Shown here in pieces: positions 61,590 through 64,000 of a DNA stretch of 64,000 nucleotides. The notes under the pieces were generated by a model. It was not told the origin of the DNA, did not search any database, and worked only from the letters and a program-made list of their open reading frames with translations. The first letter of the stretch is position 1; each line of letters begins with the position of its first letter. Source of the stretch: Lottia gigantea (lineage: Eukaryota > Mollusca > Gastropoda > Lottiidae); assembly GCF_000327385.1 (NCBI RefSeq), contig NW_008707048.1:129086-193085 (forward strand), given 5' to 3'. The translations under genes were made by a program, and so were the position numbers.

Positions 61590-61804
61590 CAAATTATAAG
61601 GCTTAGCCGTCATAAAAACATTTTGAAATTCATACCATACTATCTCACATTGTCTCCCTTACTTTTTGTACGGAAGCTCATTGAAGATATACACGAATCG
61701 AAATATATGGCCTATATGAGTATATTACTCAGAGTTTACGGGCAATTTGCGAGGCTTAGCCGTCATAGAAACTTTTTGAAATTCATACCATACTATCTCA
61801 CACT
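61590..61804. repeat. Direct repeat of about 60 bp, 152 bp apart
   Basis: GGCTTAGCCGTCATA-AAAC-TTTTTGAAATTCATACCATACTATCTCACA-type text occurs at about 61600-61651 and again at 61753-61804. Both copies are followed by different sequence. It could mark the ends of a lost insertion or a simple duplication. Confidence 0.6.
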
Positions 61805-62507
61805 AGTCCTCATTCGAAATATCAAATCACCAAGTTGCTGTCTCCACTATCCTGACTGTTACCTTAAATATGGTAAATTTTCTGCAATTATAGACTGCAC
61901 AGAAGTTCAGACTTAGAGGCCATCTTTGGACAGTAGTAGCCTACCAATGAATAATTCAGCAATGTATTCCAACAGTAAGTCAAGACATACATACAAAGTT
62001 TTAGTGACCTGCACACCAGGGGGTACAGTATCATTCGTTTCCAACACAGTAGGGGGAGATCTGATGTTGAACTTGTTAGAAGATGTTGCATTTTAGATTT
62101 GTTTGAAAGAGGACATAAAGCAGAATGCTCTTGGTTCAAATGTCAATCGAGACTTTTTTCAACGAGTTTTCTTGAGTAGTATCAAATCTACCTGTAACCT
62201 TTTTCACAACAAGATTTCTTACAAAGTCAGGTTGTGTAACCCTTTTCCCTTGAACATGTGGTTTGTTTGGGATGTACCTGCTTTGTTGCATCTCTATTTG
62301 CCTAACAATAAAATGCAACAAGGCAAGTCAATGTTTGCAATACCCTCGTAGACCTGCTGGACAATTGCAGTAAGCTTTTTCCACTTTTCCCGTTCTCTTC
62401 TGAAGGACTGTTCATACACTTATATTATGGTGCTTGTGTCTGTGCCTTTTGTCAAGCAACAATAGCCTTTACATAGTAGTAAGATATATTTGGCCTGATT
62501 CGATGGT

Positions 62508-63420
62508 AGGCCTATTCAACTCCAGTAACATGTCCAGATAAATATACACTTTCTCCTTCTTTTGTTGATTTTGATCCTTTCATCGGGACATTATGGTTCT
62601 CAGCACCTGAAAAATTAATTCAGTTTATACATTACGTAATATTATTACTTTATTGAGGAAACAAATCACGAACTTACATGAGTGTAAACTAGACACACCT
62701 ACTTTGTTCTTTATTTATATGTTTGCACACAAGACAAGCCAAGAGGCGGGACCTATTTATACGAGGTGAATCAATCTACCGAAGTGATTGATTGCTTAAT
62801 ACCCCAGTCCCCAATCATGTTAATCAGGTAAGCAAAACACTGTCAATTACTTTAGGCATCTTGTAACTCACATGAGTGCTCTTTGGAGCAACACACATTT
62901 TGTTAATTGCCAGTTCATATATTTTGTTTTAACTTGAACATAAATAATTGTGAAGTCTATTCTACTTGACTAGAATGAATAGAATCATGATACAAACATA
63001 ATAATCAAATAATACTGGATACAAGTCAGAAGGAACAGTAGTGGAACAATTTTGCCTTAAAATAATAATAAAATCTGTTTAAGGTTGTGAAATCTCCAGT
63101 CTGATATCAGTAGGCCTACTATAGTAATAAATACTTACACAGTTTTATATAATCTTCTACATCTGAGACTGATGTATTCGGAAAATTTATGTAGTTTTTC
63201 TACTACCCAGCTAATATTATTTCAGGATCGGGAAGCTTAATCAAACCATCTTCCAAAATAAATTTACTCTTTCTTTCTTCTATCACTTTCTGGAGATCAT
63301 CTTCAACAGGAGTTTTAAGCGGAATATTTCTGCTCTCGGCAATAGATGCTAGCACATGTCTATCTTCCTTATTTCTACTGGCGTATGGGATTCCCAGTCT
63401 TACAGAAAAACGCCCAATTC
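62508..63420 (-). pseudogene. Broken, unrecognised coding remnant
   Basis: On the minus strand from about 63400 to 63205 there is a clearly protein-like frame (LGIPYASRNKEDRHVLASIA, then LKTPVEDDLQKVIEERK and ILEDGLIKLPDPEIILAG). Beyond it are a second protein-like stretch (YINFPNTSVSDVEDYIKL) up to a good donor at about 63138 and a last exon 62609-62508 (VPMKGSKSTKEGESVYLSGH, then stop) in matching phase. No start is visible and the parts do not form one open gene. I do not recognise the family. It may be a decayed host gene or part of an old mobile element. Confidence 0.4.
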
Positions 63421-63703
63421 ATCTCGCTTCAACACAGCTACGTCTTTTTTATCCCTCATTATTCTACTCCATTTCTGTTTACATTATGGCGGAACTCTAA
63501 GGATGCTTATTATCCCACTATGCAACGCAATTTTATGCGCAAACAACCAGACGTGCTCTATCCGTAAAGTGGTCTATAGGGGGTCAAAATATCCTACAGC
63601 AAGTTAAGGCAGCTTAAGTTTAACCGGTCGCGTTCTGACGACTAAAAGACTGGACTCGAAAAACGGTTGATAGTTAAAATGCCTTAACTTTAGTCGTCCG
63701 AAC

Positions 63704-63830
63704 CAGTGGCGGAGCTAGGTTTACGTCCGAATCTCTAACCTATTTATGAGATTTTTGCCCGAAAAACATGCTTTTGGGGCTGAGAGAGGGGCGGCTGTAC
63801 CCTCTGCCCCCCCCTTTGGCTACGCCACTG
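63704..63830. mobile_element. hAT-type MITE, 127 bp
   Basis: Termini CAGTGGCGGAGC and GCTACGCCACTG form inverted repeats of 12 or more bases. The flanks are 8-bp near-duplicates: GTCCGAAC at 63696-63703 and GTCTGAAC at 63831-63838. An 8-bp target duplication with a CAGTGGCG start fits the hAT superfamily. It is non-coding, with a C-run near its right end. Confidence 0.7.
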
Positions 63831-64000
63831 GTCTGAACAAAAGACTAAATCAAATGTATAAATGTATCCAATACCTTCAAAACAAATACATGTATACAAG
63901 TACGAAGTACAACACAACGATCTCATCAATTAAATTGTCCAAAACCGATCATAACTGTCGCGTTTACAAAGATAGCTTGCCAGGCTACTACCAGCTGTCA

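Larger units (their letters stand above)
59828..62507. other. Intergenic, LOTUS/Tudor gene upstream region
   Basis: Contains the 5' flank of the LOTUS/Tudor gene, a strong hairpin (60151-60279), half of a foldback MITE (60400-60560), and a 60-bp direct repeat (61590-61804). No coding exon recognised on either strand. Confidence 0.5.

Overview
The window is AT-rich animal nuclear DNA. Genes are split by GT-AG introns (one intron appears to be GC-AG), small non-autonomous DNA transposons are common, and the gene set is metazoan: an F-type (fucolectin) lectin, CFAP144, FZR1/Cdh1, TDP2, and a LOTUS/RRM/Tudor germline-type protein. F-type lectins plus the general sequence character suggest a lophotrochozoan, probably a mollusc. 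That is inference; no species marker is visible. Gene models were built by reading splice sites and checking that codon phase is kept across every junction.

Layout. 1-8146: gene-poor, with several inverted-repeat transposon remnants, one of them with another inserted in its arm. 8158-17552 (+): a four-exon gene for a 2,808-residue poly-C2H2 zinc-finger protein with acidic repeats and several SUMO-interaction-like motifs. 18933-21829 (-): TDP2, whose expected short internal coding piece is missing beside an ATT-rich microsatellite. 23377-27549 (-): a seven-exon secreted protein with PAN/apple, EGF-like and two F-type lectin domains (471 residues). 28210-28760: a minisatellite. 29407-37377 (-): an eleven-exon, 1,869-residue, mostly disordered protein with a coiled coil and a RAMA-like domain. 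40162-44534 (-): FZR1 (Cdh1), twelve coding exons, 487 residues. 45566-47591 (+): CFAP144 (FAM183-type), four exons, 137 residues, head to head with FZR1. 51673-59827 (-): a LOTUS - RRM - RRM - RRM - Tudor protein, the most unusual gene here. 59828-64000: no complete gene; a perfect-looking hairpin, a short direct repeat, a broken unrecognised coding remnant and a hAT-type MITE.

There is no operon-like logic, but some neighbours share themes. FZR1 and CFAP144 share a 0.3-1 kb bidirectional promoter region with two ATGGCG-type motifs. TDP2 (DNA end repair), the RAMA protein and the LOTUS/Tudor protein are all of kinds tied to genome maintenance or germline RNA biology. The best candidate for something little described is the LOTUS/RRM/Tudor architecture; the second is the poly-SIM zinc-finger protein.
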